DNA of 64,000 nucleotides from Rhynchospora pubera. Lineage: Eukaryota; Streptophyta; Magnoliopsida; Poales; Cyperaceae. Below the pieces are notes generated by a model. The model saw nothing but the letters and a program-made list of their open reading frames with translations, was not told where the DNA came from and made no database searches. The stretch covers positions 257,906,229 through 257,970,228 of the forward strand of contig CM051459.1 in NCBI GenBank assembly GCA_028095005.1. The letters are read 5' to 3'. The position numbers and the translations under genes were made by a program. This document shows positions 63,774 to 64,000 of the stretch, piece after piece. Every line of letters starts with the position of its first letter. Positions within the stretch are counted from its first letter, which is position 1.

Positions 63774-64000
63774 TTTAATCACAATAATCTACACTTATAC
63801 TCATTGTACTTTATAGAAAGTCATTCATATGTTATTTATTCAAAAAGATTTGATTTTACATGGTAATTATGCATATAAAATGCAAGTAATGCAATTCTGA
63901 GTATAATTTGAGCATTTCAATCGTTTCTGAATTTATGCTAAGTTATTTAATCAGAATAATCTACAATTAAACTTTTTATCCTCTCTAAAATATGATTTAT
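63774..64000 (+). repeat. Satellite array resumes after the insertion and runs off the window
   Basis: Directly after the element's CA, the sequence continues TTTAATCACAATAATCTACA in the same monomer phase that was interrupted at 60255, and then one full monomer follows. The array therefore extends beyond the right edge of the window. Confidence 0.92.

Overview
The window is nuclear DNA of a flowering plant. The genes are split by many AT-rich introns with GT-AG borders, the proteins match conserved plant families throughout their length, and there are plant-type LINE, MITE, Mutator-like and LTR remnants and a long satellite array. The sequence does not identify the species. Four protein-coding genes, all on the + strand, fill about half of the window.

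Layout. (1) 356-10563: the last 18 coding exons of a branched-chain aminotransferase-like protein, an N-terminal P-loop/sulfotransferase-like half fused to a class IV PLP aminotransferase. Its introns carry a truncated antisense LINE and a MITE. (2) 12086-15493: an organelle-type tRNA (guanine-N7)-methyltransferase of the TrmB family, 8 coding exons, probably with a 5' leader intron. (3) 15494-27240: gene-poor DNA with a LINE endonuclease pseudogene, a minus-strand series of exon-like segments with compatible splice phases (20015-21893, product not recognised), MITEs and microsatellites. (4) 28260-39734: the full-size peroxisomal ABC transporter ABCD1 (PXA1/COMATOSE type), 24 coding exons, 1326 residues. 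(5) 41026-47547: DEAD-box RNA helicase 57 (Rok1/DDX52 type), 12 exons, 537 residues, with telo-box and site II motifs upstream. (6) From about 47690 to the window end: a head-to-tail satellite with a monomer near 172 bp. It begins about 140 bp after the helicase stop codon and is interrupted once, at 60256-63773, by a TG...CA element with a 5-bp target duplication (probable solo LTR). That element itself holds a non-autonomous Mutator-like element with about 300-bp terminal inverted repeats and a perfect 9-bp target duplication.

The four genes do not form a pathway: amino-acid/PLP chemistry, tRNA modification, peroxisomal fatty-acyl import and ribosome assembly are independent housekeeping functions. 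The most informative structures are the satellite with its multi-monomer duplications and dated nested insertions, a duplicated splice acceptor and a GC-AG intron in ABCD1, and the unidentified minus-strand exon series. I found no convincing new biological system. Exon borders were set by hand from splice consensus, reading phase and family resemblance; reading phase is continuous through every coding exon listed for the four genes.
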